This document shows, in pieces, positions 56,638 through 64,000 of a DNA stretch of 64,000 nt. The notes beneath the pieces were generated by a model. That model saw nothing but the letters and a program-made list of their open reading frames with translations. It searched no databases and was not told the DNA's origin. Each line of letters opens with the position of its first letter. Positions within the stretch are counted from its first letter, which is position 1. The stretch lies in assembly GCF_947494755.1 (NCBI RefSeq), contig NZ_CANLVZ010000019.1:1-64000 (forward strand), in the 5' to 3' direction. The DNA is from an uncultured Tateyamaria sp. (lineage in GTDB: Bacteria > Pseudomonadota > Alphaproteobacteria > Rhodobacterales > Rhodobacteraceae). The translations under genes and the position numbers were made by a program.

Positions 56638-58056
56638 ATGAACCATTTTCCCATCTTCCTGAACACCTCCGGGCGCCGGATCGTCCTGTCGGGCGGCGGG
56701 GATGCGGCCATGGCCAAGCTGCGCCTGCTGATGAAGACGACGGCCAACATTACGGTGTTTGCGCTCAAAGCCGCACCTGAAATCGAGGGCTGGGCCGAGG
56801 CGGGCAAGCTGACCTTGATCGCCCGCGCGATGGAGCCGGGTGATGCGATGTGCGCCGCCCTCTTCTATGCTGCCGACGAGGACGCAACCGAGGACAAGCG
56901 CACTGCCGCCATCGCCCATGCGGACGGCGCGCTGGTCAATATCGTGGACAATCTCGCCGACAGCCAGTTTATCACGCCCGCCATCGTGGACCGTGACCCG
57001 GTCACCATCGCCATCGGAACCGAGGGGGCCGCGCCCGTGCTGGCCCGCGCGATCAAGGCCGACCTCGAGGAACGCCTGCCCACCGGCCTCGGCACGCTCG
57101 CGGCCATCGGCAAGGCCTTCCGCAAGGCCGCCGACGCTCTGCCCTTTGGCCGCGCACGCCGCGATTTCTGGCGCGACTACTATTTCAACGCCGGCCCCAA
57201 GGCCATTGCAAACGGGGTCGAGGCCGTCCAACCCGCGCTTGACGACCTGCTCGCCGATCACCTGCTGAAAGACACCCGCAAGGGTCACGTCGCTTTTGTC
57301 GGCGCAGGCCCGGGCGACCCGGAATTGCTGACGCTGAAGGCGCGCAAAGCGCTCGATGAGGCTGACGTGGTGATCTATGACCGCCTGATTTCCTCTGAAA
57401 TCCTCGAACTTGCGCGGCGCGAGGCGACCATGATCGATGTGGGCAAAGAGGCGTTTGGCCCCTCCACCCCGCAAGAGACGATCAACGATCTGATCGTGGA
57501 ACACGGGGCAAAAGGCGCGCAGGTGGTGCGGCTGAAATCCGGCGATGCCACCGTCTTTGGCCGGTTGGACGAGGAAATCGACGCTGTGACCGACGCAGGT
57601 CTTGAGTGGCATATCGTGCCTGGCATCACTTCGGCCTCCGCTGCCGTCGCCTCCATCGGGCAATCGCTGACCAAACGCGGGCGCAACACATCCGTGCGCT
57701 TCCTGACGGGCCACGACATGACGGGTTTTGCCGATCACGACTGGAAGGCGCTCGCCAATCCCGGTGAAGTCGCCGCCGTCTATATGGGCAAGAAATCCGC
57801 CCGCTTCATACAGGGCCGCCTGCTGATGCATGGCATCGCGCCCGACACGCCCGTGACCGTCATCGAGAACGCATCCCGCGCCGATCAGCGGGTGCTGTCC
57901 ACCACCGTGGCCGAGATGGAGCCGACGATTTCTGAGGCGCAGATGAACGGCCCCGCCCTCACCTTTATCGGCCTCGCGCCACGTGCCGCGCAGGCCGCCC
58001 TTCCCCACGTCCCAACTGTTCAATCCACGCCGCTGACCGCGCAGGAGGCCCGCTGA
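56638..58056 (+). CDS. cysG: Siroheme synthase
   Basis: N-term precorrin-2 dehydrogenase domain; C-term SUMT: GHVAFVGAGPGDPELLTLKARKALDEADVVIYDRL, VVRLKSGDATVFGR. Confidence 0.95.
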   Translation: MNHFPIFLNTSGRRIVLSGGGDAAMAKLRLLMKTTANITVFALKAAPEIEGWAEAGKLTLIARAMEPGDAMCAALFYAADEDATEDKRTAAIAHADGALVNIVDNLADSQFITPAIVDRDPVTIAIGTEGAAPVLARAIKADLEERLPTGLGTLAAIGKAFRKAADALPFGRARRDFWRDYYFNAGPKAIANGVEAVQPALDDLLADHLLKDTRKGHVAFVGAGPGDPELLTLKARKALDEADVVIYDRLISSEILELARREATMIDVGKEAFGPSTPQETINDLIVEHGAKGAQVVRLKSGDATVFGRLDEEIDAVTDAGLEWHIVPGITSASAAVASIGQSLTKRGRNTSVRFLTGHDMTGFADHDWKALANPGEVAAVYMGKKSARFIQGRLLMHGIAPDTPVTVIENASRADQRVLSTTVAEMEPTISEAQMNGPALTFIGLAPRAAQAALPHVPTVQSTPLTAQEAR

Positions 58057-58355
58057 TGCCCAAAATCTTCACACCCAAAGTCGTGACCGCCAATCACCTG
58101 CTCGCAGGCGACGTGATCTATCAGACCGCGACCGGCTGGACCCGGAATCTGAACGAAGCCGAAGTCTTGCAGGACGAGGCCGACGCCGACCTGCGCCTGA
58201 TCGAGGCCAGCCAGCAGGTCGACACGGTTGTCGGTACCTACCTCGCCGATGTGGCGCTGTCGGACGGCGTGCCCATCCCGACCCATTTCCGCGAAACCTT
58301 CCGTGCCACCGGCCCCTCCAACTACGCCCATGGCAAACAAGTGGAGCTTGTCTGA
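58056..58355 (+). CDS. DUF2849 protein
   Basis: MPKIFTPKVVTANHLLAGDVIYQTATGWTRNLNEAEVL; conserved partner of cysG/cysI in Rhodobacteraceae. Confidence 0.8.
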   Translation: MPKIFTPKVVTANHLLAGDVIYQTATGWTRNLNEAEVLQDEADADLRLIEASQQVDTVVGTYLADVALSDGVPIPTHFRETFRATGPSNYAHGKQVELV

Positions 58356-60016
58356 TGTACAGCTATTCCGAGTTCGACAGCGCCTTTCTGGCCGAACGCA
58401 ACGCCCAGTTCCGCGCCCAGGTCGAACGCCGCATTTCCGGCGCACTGACCGAGGATGAGTTCAAGCCGCTGCGCCTGATGAACGGGCTTTACCTGCAACT
58501 GCACGCCTACATGCTGCGCGTCGCGATCCCCTATGGCACGCTGAATTCCGCGAAAATGCGCAAGCTGGCCGAGATCGGGGACCGGTGGGACAAGGGCTAT
58601 GGCCACTTCACCACCCGCCAGAACATCCAGTACAACTGGCCTGCACTCAAGGACGTGCCCGACATGCTGGATGCGCTCGCCGAGGTGGGGATGCACGCCA
58701 TCCAGACCTCCGGCAACACGATCCGCAACGTGACGGCAGACCATTTTGCGGGCGCTGCGGCGGATGAGATCGCCGATCCGCGCCCCGTGGCCGAATTGCT
58801 GCGCCAGTGGTCCACTGATCACCCGGAATTCCAGTTCATGCCGCGCAAATTCAAGATCGCGATCACAGGCTCCCCCAACGACCGCGCCGTGACCAAAGCC
58901 CATGATATCGGGCTGCGCATGGTCGCACGCGACGGCGCACGCGGGTTCGAGGTGATCGTCGGTGGCGGTCTTGGACGAACACCGATGATTGGCAAGGTTA
59001 TCAATGACTTCCTGCCCGAAGCTGATCTGCTGCCTTACCTTGAGGCCATCGTGTCTGTCTGGAACCAGATCGGGCGGCGTGACAACAAATACAAGGCGCG
59101 CATCAAGATCACCGTGCACGAACACGGCATCGACGAAATCCGTCGCTTGGTAGAGAAACGCTTCGTGCAGACCCGCGCGACATTCTCGGGCGTGGACCAG
59201 CAGATGCTGCGCGAGATCGAAGGGCATTTCGCACCCCCGACCTTCAAAACGGCGTCCGAAGCGACGTTTAAGGCCGCCTATCACACCGATCCCGTGTTCC
59301 GGTCCTGGGCCGACACGAACCTGACCGCGCACAAGGCGAACGGGTACAAGATCGTTTCCATCTCATTGAAAAAGCACGGGGAAACGCCGGGCGACGCCAC
59401 GGGTGACCAGATGCGCCTGATGGCCGATCTGGCGGAAACATACGGCCATGATGAACTCCGCATCAGCCACGAACAGAACGTGATCCTGCCCCATGTGCAT
59501 GTCTCGGACCTGCCCGCGCTGCACGCGGCCCTCAAGGACGCGGGCCTCGCGACCGCCAATATCGGGCTGATCAGCGACATCATCGCCTGCCCCGGCATGG
59601 ATTACTGCGCGCTGGCCACCGCCCGCTCCATCCCCATCGCACAAGAGATCGCGACCCGCTTTGACGACCTCAAGCGCGAGCATGATATCGGGCAACTCAA
59701 GATCAAGATTTCAGGCTGCATCAACGCTTGCGGGCACCACCATGTGGGCCATATCGGGATCCTTGGCCTCGACCGCGCAGGCGTGGAAAACTACCAGATC
59801 ACGCTTGGCGGCGATCACACCGAAACGGCGGCCGTGGGCGACCGGGTCGGCCCCGGTTTCTCGGCAGACGAGATCGTGCCAGCCGTCGAGCGGATCGTGG
59901 ACACCTATCTCGATCTGCGCAGCGAAGGGGAACCCTTCCTCGACACCTACAAGCGGACCGGCATGGGTCCGTTCAAGGCCGCGCTCTATCCCGAAACGAA
60001 GGTCGCGGCAGAGTAG
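58355..60016 (+). CDS. cysI: Nitrite/sulfite reductase (siroheme/4Fe-4S)
   Basis: GHFTTRQNIQYNWPALKDVPDMLDALAEVGMHAIQTSGNTIRNVTAD, Cys motifs IACPGMDYCALA and KISGCINACGHHHVGHIG. Confidence 0.93.
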   Translation: MYSYSEFDSAFLAERNAQFRAQVERRISGALTEDEFKPLRLMNGLYLQLHAYMLRVAIPYGTLNSAKMRKLAEIGDRWDKGYGHFTTRQNIQYNWPALKDVPDMLDALAEVGMHAIQTSGNTIRNVTADHFAGAAADEIADPRPVAELLRQWSTDHPEFQFMPRKFKIAITGSPNDRAVTKAHDIGLRMVARDGARGFEVIVGGGLGRTPMIGKVINDFLPEADLLPYLEAIVSVWNQIGRRDNKYKARIKITVHEHGIDEIRRLVEKRFVQTRATFSGVDQQMLREIEGHFAPPTFKTASEATFKAAYHTDPVFRSWADTNLTAHKANGYKIVSISLKKHGETPGDATGDQMRLMADLAETYGHDELRISHEQNVILPHVHVSDLPALHAALKDAGLATANIGLISDIIACPGMDYCALATARSIPIAQEIATRFDDLKREHDIGQLKIKISGCINACGHHHVGHIGILGLDRAGVENYQITLGGDHTETAAVGDRVGPGFSADEIVPAVERIVDTYLDLRSEGEPFLDTYKRTGMGPFKAALYPETKVAAE

Positions 60017-60021
60017 ATCCC

Positions 60022-60780
60022 ATGCTTCATTTCGCCAAGAAAACCGCCCCCGGAGGGCCGACCAACCCGGATCGCGACGTGATGGTCAGCGCGCTCAACG
60101 CGCAACTGACCCATCATGGGGCGACGGATGTGTTGCGCGCCGCCTTTGAGGCGGTTCCCGACATCGCGCTTGTCTCCAGCTTCGGGGCGGAATCGGTCGT
60201 GCTGCTGCATCTCGCGGCGATGGTGAAACCGGATGTGCCGGTGATCTTCATCGATACCGAAATGCTGTTTGCCGAAACGCTGACCTACCAGCTTGATGTG
60301 GCCGAACGGTTGCGGCTGCGTAATGTCCGCCTGATCCGCGCGCAGGACATCCCGGCCCATGACCCTGACGGAACGCTGCACCAGCGCGACCCCGACGCCT
60401 GCTGTGCGTTGCGCAGAACGCGCCCCCTGCAAAGCGCGCTGGCTGGACATCACGGTTGGATCACTGGCCGCAAACGCTATCAGTCGGGCCACCGCGCCAA
60501 CCTCGAGTTCTTCGAAGTCGAACCGGGGAGCCAACGGATCAAGGTGAACCCGCTGGGCCGGTGGGCACCACAGGACGTGGCCGAGTACATGGACGAAAAC
60601 CGCCTGCCCCGGCATCCGCTCGTGGCCCAAGGCTATCCCAGTATCGGCTGCGCGCCCTGCACCTCACCCGTGGCAGAGGGCGAAGACGCCCGCGCGGGCC
60701 GCTGGCGCGATTCAAGCAAAGATGAATGTGGCATCCATTTTGCAAACGGCAGAATGGTGCGAACAGGAGAGCAGACATGA
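60022..60780 (+). CDS. cysH: Phosphoadenylyl/adenylyl-sulfate reductase
   Basis: ALVSSFGAESVVLLHLAAMVKPDVPVIFIDTEMLFAETLTYQ, CCALRRTRPL, ECGIH C-terminus. Confidence 0.93.
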   Translation: MLHFAKKTAPGGPTNPDRDVMVSALNAQLTHHGATDVLRAAFEAVPDIALVSSFGAESVVLLHLAAMVKPDVPVIFIDTEMLFAETLTYQLDVAERLRLRNVRLIRAQDIPAHDPDGTLHQRDPDACCALRRTRPLQSALAGHHGWITGRKRYQSGHRANLEFFEVEPGSQRIKVNPLGRWAPQDVAEYMDENRLPRHPLVAQGYPSIGCAPCTSPVAEGEDARAGRWRDSSKDECGIHFANGRMVRTGEQT

Positions 60781-61187
60781 CAATTCTCGTGACAGATCAG
60801 GGGTTTGGCCCCGACACCTGGGATCGCGGCTATACGCCGCTTGGCGAGGCGGCCAATGATGCGGTCGCTTTGGATGTGCCATCCGATGCCGATCCCGACA
60901 CCATCCCGCTGAGTGCGGACATCATCCGCGTGGATTTCCCCAGCTTTGCCGACGGGCGCGGCTTTACCATTGCGCGGATGCTGCGACTGCGCGGCTATCA
61001 GGGACGATTGCGCGCGCAAGGCCACGTGATTGCCGATCAATACGCAATGGCGCGCCGCTCGGGCTTTGACGAGGTCGAGATCAGCCAGGCCCTCGCCGCC
61101 CGCCAGCCTGAAGATCAGTGGCAGGCCCGCGCCGACTGGCAGGCGCATGACTACCAGGCCCGGCTGCGCGGCACATCGAACCACTGA
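60777..61187 (+). CDS. DUF934 protein
   Basis: FPSFADGRGFTIARMLRLRGYQGRLRAQGHVIADQYAMARRSGFDEVEI. Confidence 0.85.
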   Translation: MTILVTDQGFGPDTWDRGYTPLGEAANDAVALDVPSDADPDTIPLSADIIRVDFPSFADGRGFTIARMLRLRGYQGRLRAQGHVIADQYAMARRSGFDEVEISQALAARQPEDQWQARADWQAHDYQARLRGTSNH

Positions 61188-61300
61188 ACCGCTCCCGATA
61201 GATCCAGATCAAGGCGGCGCGCGGCGTTTCGCCTTATCGCCGCTTCAAATAACCCTTCCTAAACAGAGAGGCGCAGGTGTAATCCTGCGTTGACACATAA

Positions 61301-62152
61301 ATGACCGAGCAAAGCCCCGTGAACCAATCCACCGCCGTCAAGGCCACTCCAACCCTGCCCGATGCGCAAACCGTGACCTCCGTCCAGCATTGGACGGACC
61401 GCCTGTTTTCCTTCCGCGTGACGCGACCTGCCAGCTTGCGTTTCCGGTCGGGCGAGTTCGTGATGATCGGGCTGATGGGCGAGCCGCACCCCGAGACGGG
61501 CAAGCAAAAGCCGCTGCTGCGCGCCTATTCCATCGCCTCGCCCGCATGGGATGACGAATTGGAGTTCTACTCGATCAAGGTGCAGGACGGCCCGCTGACA
61601 TCGCGGCTGCAACACATCCAGCCCGGCGATCAGATCATCCTGCGCCCCAAACCCGTGGGCACGCTGGTGCATGACGCGCTGCTGCCCGGCAAGCGGCTGT
61701 GGTTCTTTGCGACCGGCACGGGCTTTGCGCCCTTTGCCTCGCTGCTGCGCGAACCCGAGACGTACCAGAATTTCGACGAGGTTGTCGTGACGCACACCTG
61801 TCGCGACGTGGCGGAGCTGGAATACGGGCGCACGCTGATCGCCGATTTGCAGGCCGACGAGATGATGCAGGAATTGATCGGGGTCGAAAACCTCGCGAAG
61901 ATCCGCTATTACCCCACCACCACGCGCGAGCAGAGCCCCAAGATGGGCCGCATCACGGACCTGCTCGAAGATGGCAGCGTGTTCAAAGACCTCGGCATCG
62001 GCGGCATCAACGTAGAGACGGATCGCGCGATGATCTGCGGCTCACTGGGGCTGAACACCGACCTCAAGCGCATCCTCGAAGGGTTTGGGTTGGAGGAAGG
62101 GGCGAATTCCGACCCCAAGCACTTCGTGGTCGAGAAAGCCTTTGTGGGCTAA
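61301..62152 (+). CDS. fpr: Ferredoxin--NADP+ reductase
   Basis: FSFRVTRPASLRFRSGEFVMIGL, LLRAYSIASPAWDDELEFYSIKV, LWFFATGTGFAPFASLLREPETY, MICGSLGLNTDL. Confidence 0.93.
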   Translation: MTEQSPVNQSTAVKATPTLPDAQTVTSVQHWTDRLFSFRVTRPASLRFRSGEFVMIGLMGEPHPETGKQKPLLRAYSIASPAWDDELEFYSIKVQDGPLTSRLQHIQPGDQIILRPKPVGTLVHDALLPGKRLWFFATGTGFAPFASLLREPETYQNFDEVVVTHTCRDVAELEYGRTLIADLQADEMMQELIGVENLAKIRYYPTTTREQSPKMGRITDLLEDGSVFKDLGIGGINVETDRAMICGSLGLNTDLKRILEGFGLEEGANSDPKHFVVEKAFVG

Positions 62153-62176
62153 TCGCCAAAGCCGACAATAGCATGC

Positions 62177-62213
62177 AAAAAGGCGCGCCTCGGGATCGGG
62201 GCGCGCCTTTTTC
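62177..62213 (+). terminator. Rho-independent terminator after fpr
   Basis: GGCGCGCC-tcgggatcgg-GGCGCGCC-TTTTT. Confidence 0.85.
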
Positions 62214-62222
62214 TATGGATGT

Positions 62223-62257
62223 AAAAAAAACGCGCCCCGGTGGTGGCCGGGACGCGG
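62223..62257 (-). terminator. Rho-independent terminator of the repeat-protein gene
   Basis: Minus strand CGCGTCCCGG-ccacca-CCGGGGCGCG-TTTTTTTT. Confidence 0.8.
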
Positions 62258-62287
62258 TTGTTGCTTTCGGTACTTCCGATCTAGAGA

Positions 62288-63256
62288 TCAGAGACCCATC
62301 GCCTCACGCAACTGATCCAGCAGACCGCGCAGCACTTCTGGGTTGTCACGCGCTTGCTCGATTCCGGCCTTGAGCGTGGTCTTCTGGATGGCGTTCAACT
62401 GCTCAGAGTTGTCGATCATCTCGGCAACCCGGTCAAAGTCGAACCCGTCCACGGTCAGCGCCTCGGGCGTGTCCGCCGTGACGGGCGCATCGGCCGTTGC
62501 ATCCGTCGCGGTGTCGGCGACATCAGCCGTGGCGTCGGTTGCCGCATCGTCGGTAGCTTCAACCGCGTCTTCGGTTGATTCTGCCGCGTCGGTAGCGGTG
62601 TCAGCTACGGCGTCGCCTGCATCTGTAGCCGCATCGTCTGTGGCTTCGACCGCGTCACCTGCCGCATCCGCTGTGGCCTCGGCTGCATCCTCGGTCGCCT
62701 CAACTGCGTCAGCTGCGGTGTCAGCCACGGCGTCGCCTGCATCCGCTGCCGCATCGGCGGTTGCATCAACCGCGTCGCCAGCGGCATCCGCTGTGGCGTC
62801 GGCGGTCTCTTCGGTCGCGTCCACCGCGCCAGCCGCCGTGTCTGCGGCAGCGTCGCCCGCATCCTCGGCAGTACCCGTGATCGCATCCACTGCATCACCC
62901 GCCGCGTCGACGGTTGCGTCGACCGCATCTTCGCCGGTCTCGAGCAGGGATTGTGCGGTGTCTGAGGCCGCGTCGACCGCCTCACCTACCGTTTCGGTCA
63001 CAGCTTCAGCTGCGTCAGAAACCGCATCAGCTGCTGTGTCAGCAGTATCGCTGGCCGCATCAGCCACATCGCCCGCCACGTCTTGCGTCGCATCCACAGC
63101 CGACTCAACGGCCTCGCCTACGTTTTCAACAGCTTCGTCAGCATTCACAGCGTCAGCGGCTTCGCTCACCGCTTCGCTTGGCGTTTGACCGGAATAAAGC
63201 AGATACGCCCCACCCGCGATCACGACCGCCACTATAATCCAAATCAGATTTTTCAT
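62288..63256 (-). CDS. Membrane-anchored Ala/Asp/Val/Thr-rich repeat protein
   Basis: N-term [25 protein letters not shown], ~220 aa of [14 protein letters not shown]-type repeats, C-term globular [43 protein letters not shown]. Confidence 0.85.
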   Translation of the reverse strand: MKNLIWIIVAVVIAGGAYLLYSGQTPSEAVSEAADAVNADEAVENVGEAVESAVDATQDVAGDVADAASDTADTAADAVSDAAEAVTETVGEAVDAASDTAQSLLETGEDAVDATVDAAGDAVDAITGTAEDAGDAAADTAAGAVDATEETADATADAAGDAVDATADAAADAGDAVADTAADAVEATEDAAEATADAAGDAVEATDDAATDAGDAVADTATDAAESTEDAVEATDDAATDATADVADTATDATADAPVTADTPEALTVDGFDFDRVAEMIDNSEQLNAIQKTTLKAGIEQARDNPEVLRGLLDQLREAMGL

Positions 63257-63460
63257 AACCCAGTCCTTCTCTTCAGTCGCCTCGACCGCGCGGCGCGCGG
63301 CGTTCTGACGTTGAGGTGTCAAATGCGTGGCGCAAGGGAAAGGTTCAAGGGGAAAATCGCCCATTTCGGCGCAACTTGGCCGATTCTTAGGGTTGAAGCG
63401 GCCCCGCCCAACGGCTACCTTTTGGCCTCAGTTTCCTGCAATGATCAAAGGACGACCACC

Positions 63461-64000
63461 ATCGCTCGCAGACCCCACAACGCGCCGCCCCAACGAGACA
63501 CCGGCCCACGCGTCAACGACAAGATCCGCGCCACAGAAATCCGCCTGATTGGCGCAGACGGAGAAAACGTCGGAGTTGTCAGCCCAGATCGCGCCATGGA
63601 CCTCGCCGACGAGGCAGGCCTCGATCTGGTAGAAATTTCACCAAATGCCAGCCCCCCGGTCTGCAAGATCATGGATTTTGGCAAATTCAAGTACGAGACC
63701 CAGAAGCGCGAGGCCGAGGCCCGTAAAAAGCAGAAGATCATCGAGATCAAAGAGGTCAAGTTCCGCCCCAACACCGACACCAATGACTATGACGTCAAGA
63801 TGCGTAACGTGTTCAAGTTCCTTGAAAACGGCGACAAGGTGAAGGTGACATTGCGGTTCCGCGGTCGCGAGATGGCCCACCAGAACCTCGGACGCGAGCT
63901 GCTTGAGCGAGTGGCCGAAGACACCAAAGATCATGGCCGGATCGAGAACTTTCCCAAGATGGAAGGCCGCCAGATGGTCATGTTGATCGGCCCCCTGCCC
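63461..64000 (+). CDS. infC: Translation initiation factor IF-3 (3' end beyond window)
   Basis: (I/M)[67 protein letters not shown]; start ATC at 63461 preceded by AAAGGA. Confidence 0.93.
   Translation, partial: MARRPHNAPPQRDTGPRVNDKIRATEIRLIGADGENVGVVSPDRAMDLADEAGLDLVEISPNASPPVCKIMDFGKFKYETQKREAEARKKQKIIEIKEVKFRPNTDTNDYDVKMRNVFKFLENGDKVKVTLRFRGREMAHQNLGRELLERVAEDTKDHGRIENFPKMEGRQMVMLIGPLP

Noticed and set aside
62343-63188. 281-aa Ser/Ala-rich plus-strand ORF
   Set aside because: Complement of the Ala/Asp repeat gene; repetitive DNA leaves multiple frames open. The minus frame has a TM anchor, a terminator and a plausible C-terminal domain.

Overview
64 kb chromosomal window that looks like a Roseobacter-group (Rhodobacteraceae) alphaproteobacterium, judged from protein content and gene order. 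It is mostly well-packed housekeeping and catabolic genes: rlmE, ppx/gppA, a folate/corrinoid C1 block, a chemotaxis cluster (STAS-cheY-cheA-cheW-cheR-cheY plus cheD/cheB), a sulfonate (DHPS) operon hpsN-hpsO-hpsP-uspA-comD-comE, a cysK-trgB-trgA (tellurite-type) locus, a photolyase/CFA-synthase pair behind a TGATCC-type promoter, an MttB-family/FAD oxidoreductase/ALDH/DapA-like catabolic operon under a GntR regulator, lon, tgt, a RimB-RimK fusion, tpiA, a dctBD-dctPQM TRAP system, a P450, an assimilatory sulfate-reduction operon behind a divergent Lrp regulator, and the start of infC. There are three tRNAs: Ser-GGA, Val-TAC and Val-CAC. Mobile DNA is limited to a truncated IS3-type end and a decayed IS1182-type transposase. 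Most noteworthy: (1) a 113-bp tandem repeat downstream of tRNA-Val(TAC) in which each unit carries a copy of the tRNA 3' end, architecturally like the E. coli tyrT/rtT repeats; (2) a DctD-like regulator lacking the GAFTGA loop and the Walker A lysine; (3) the MttB-centred catabolic operon; (4) the compact DHPS-to-sulfoacetaldehyde operon; (5) infC starting at ATC; (6) several palindromic operator candidates. No CRISPR array, prophage or recognisable defence island was seen. All family names come from reading translations by eye; no searches were run.
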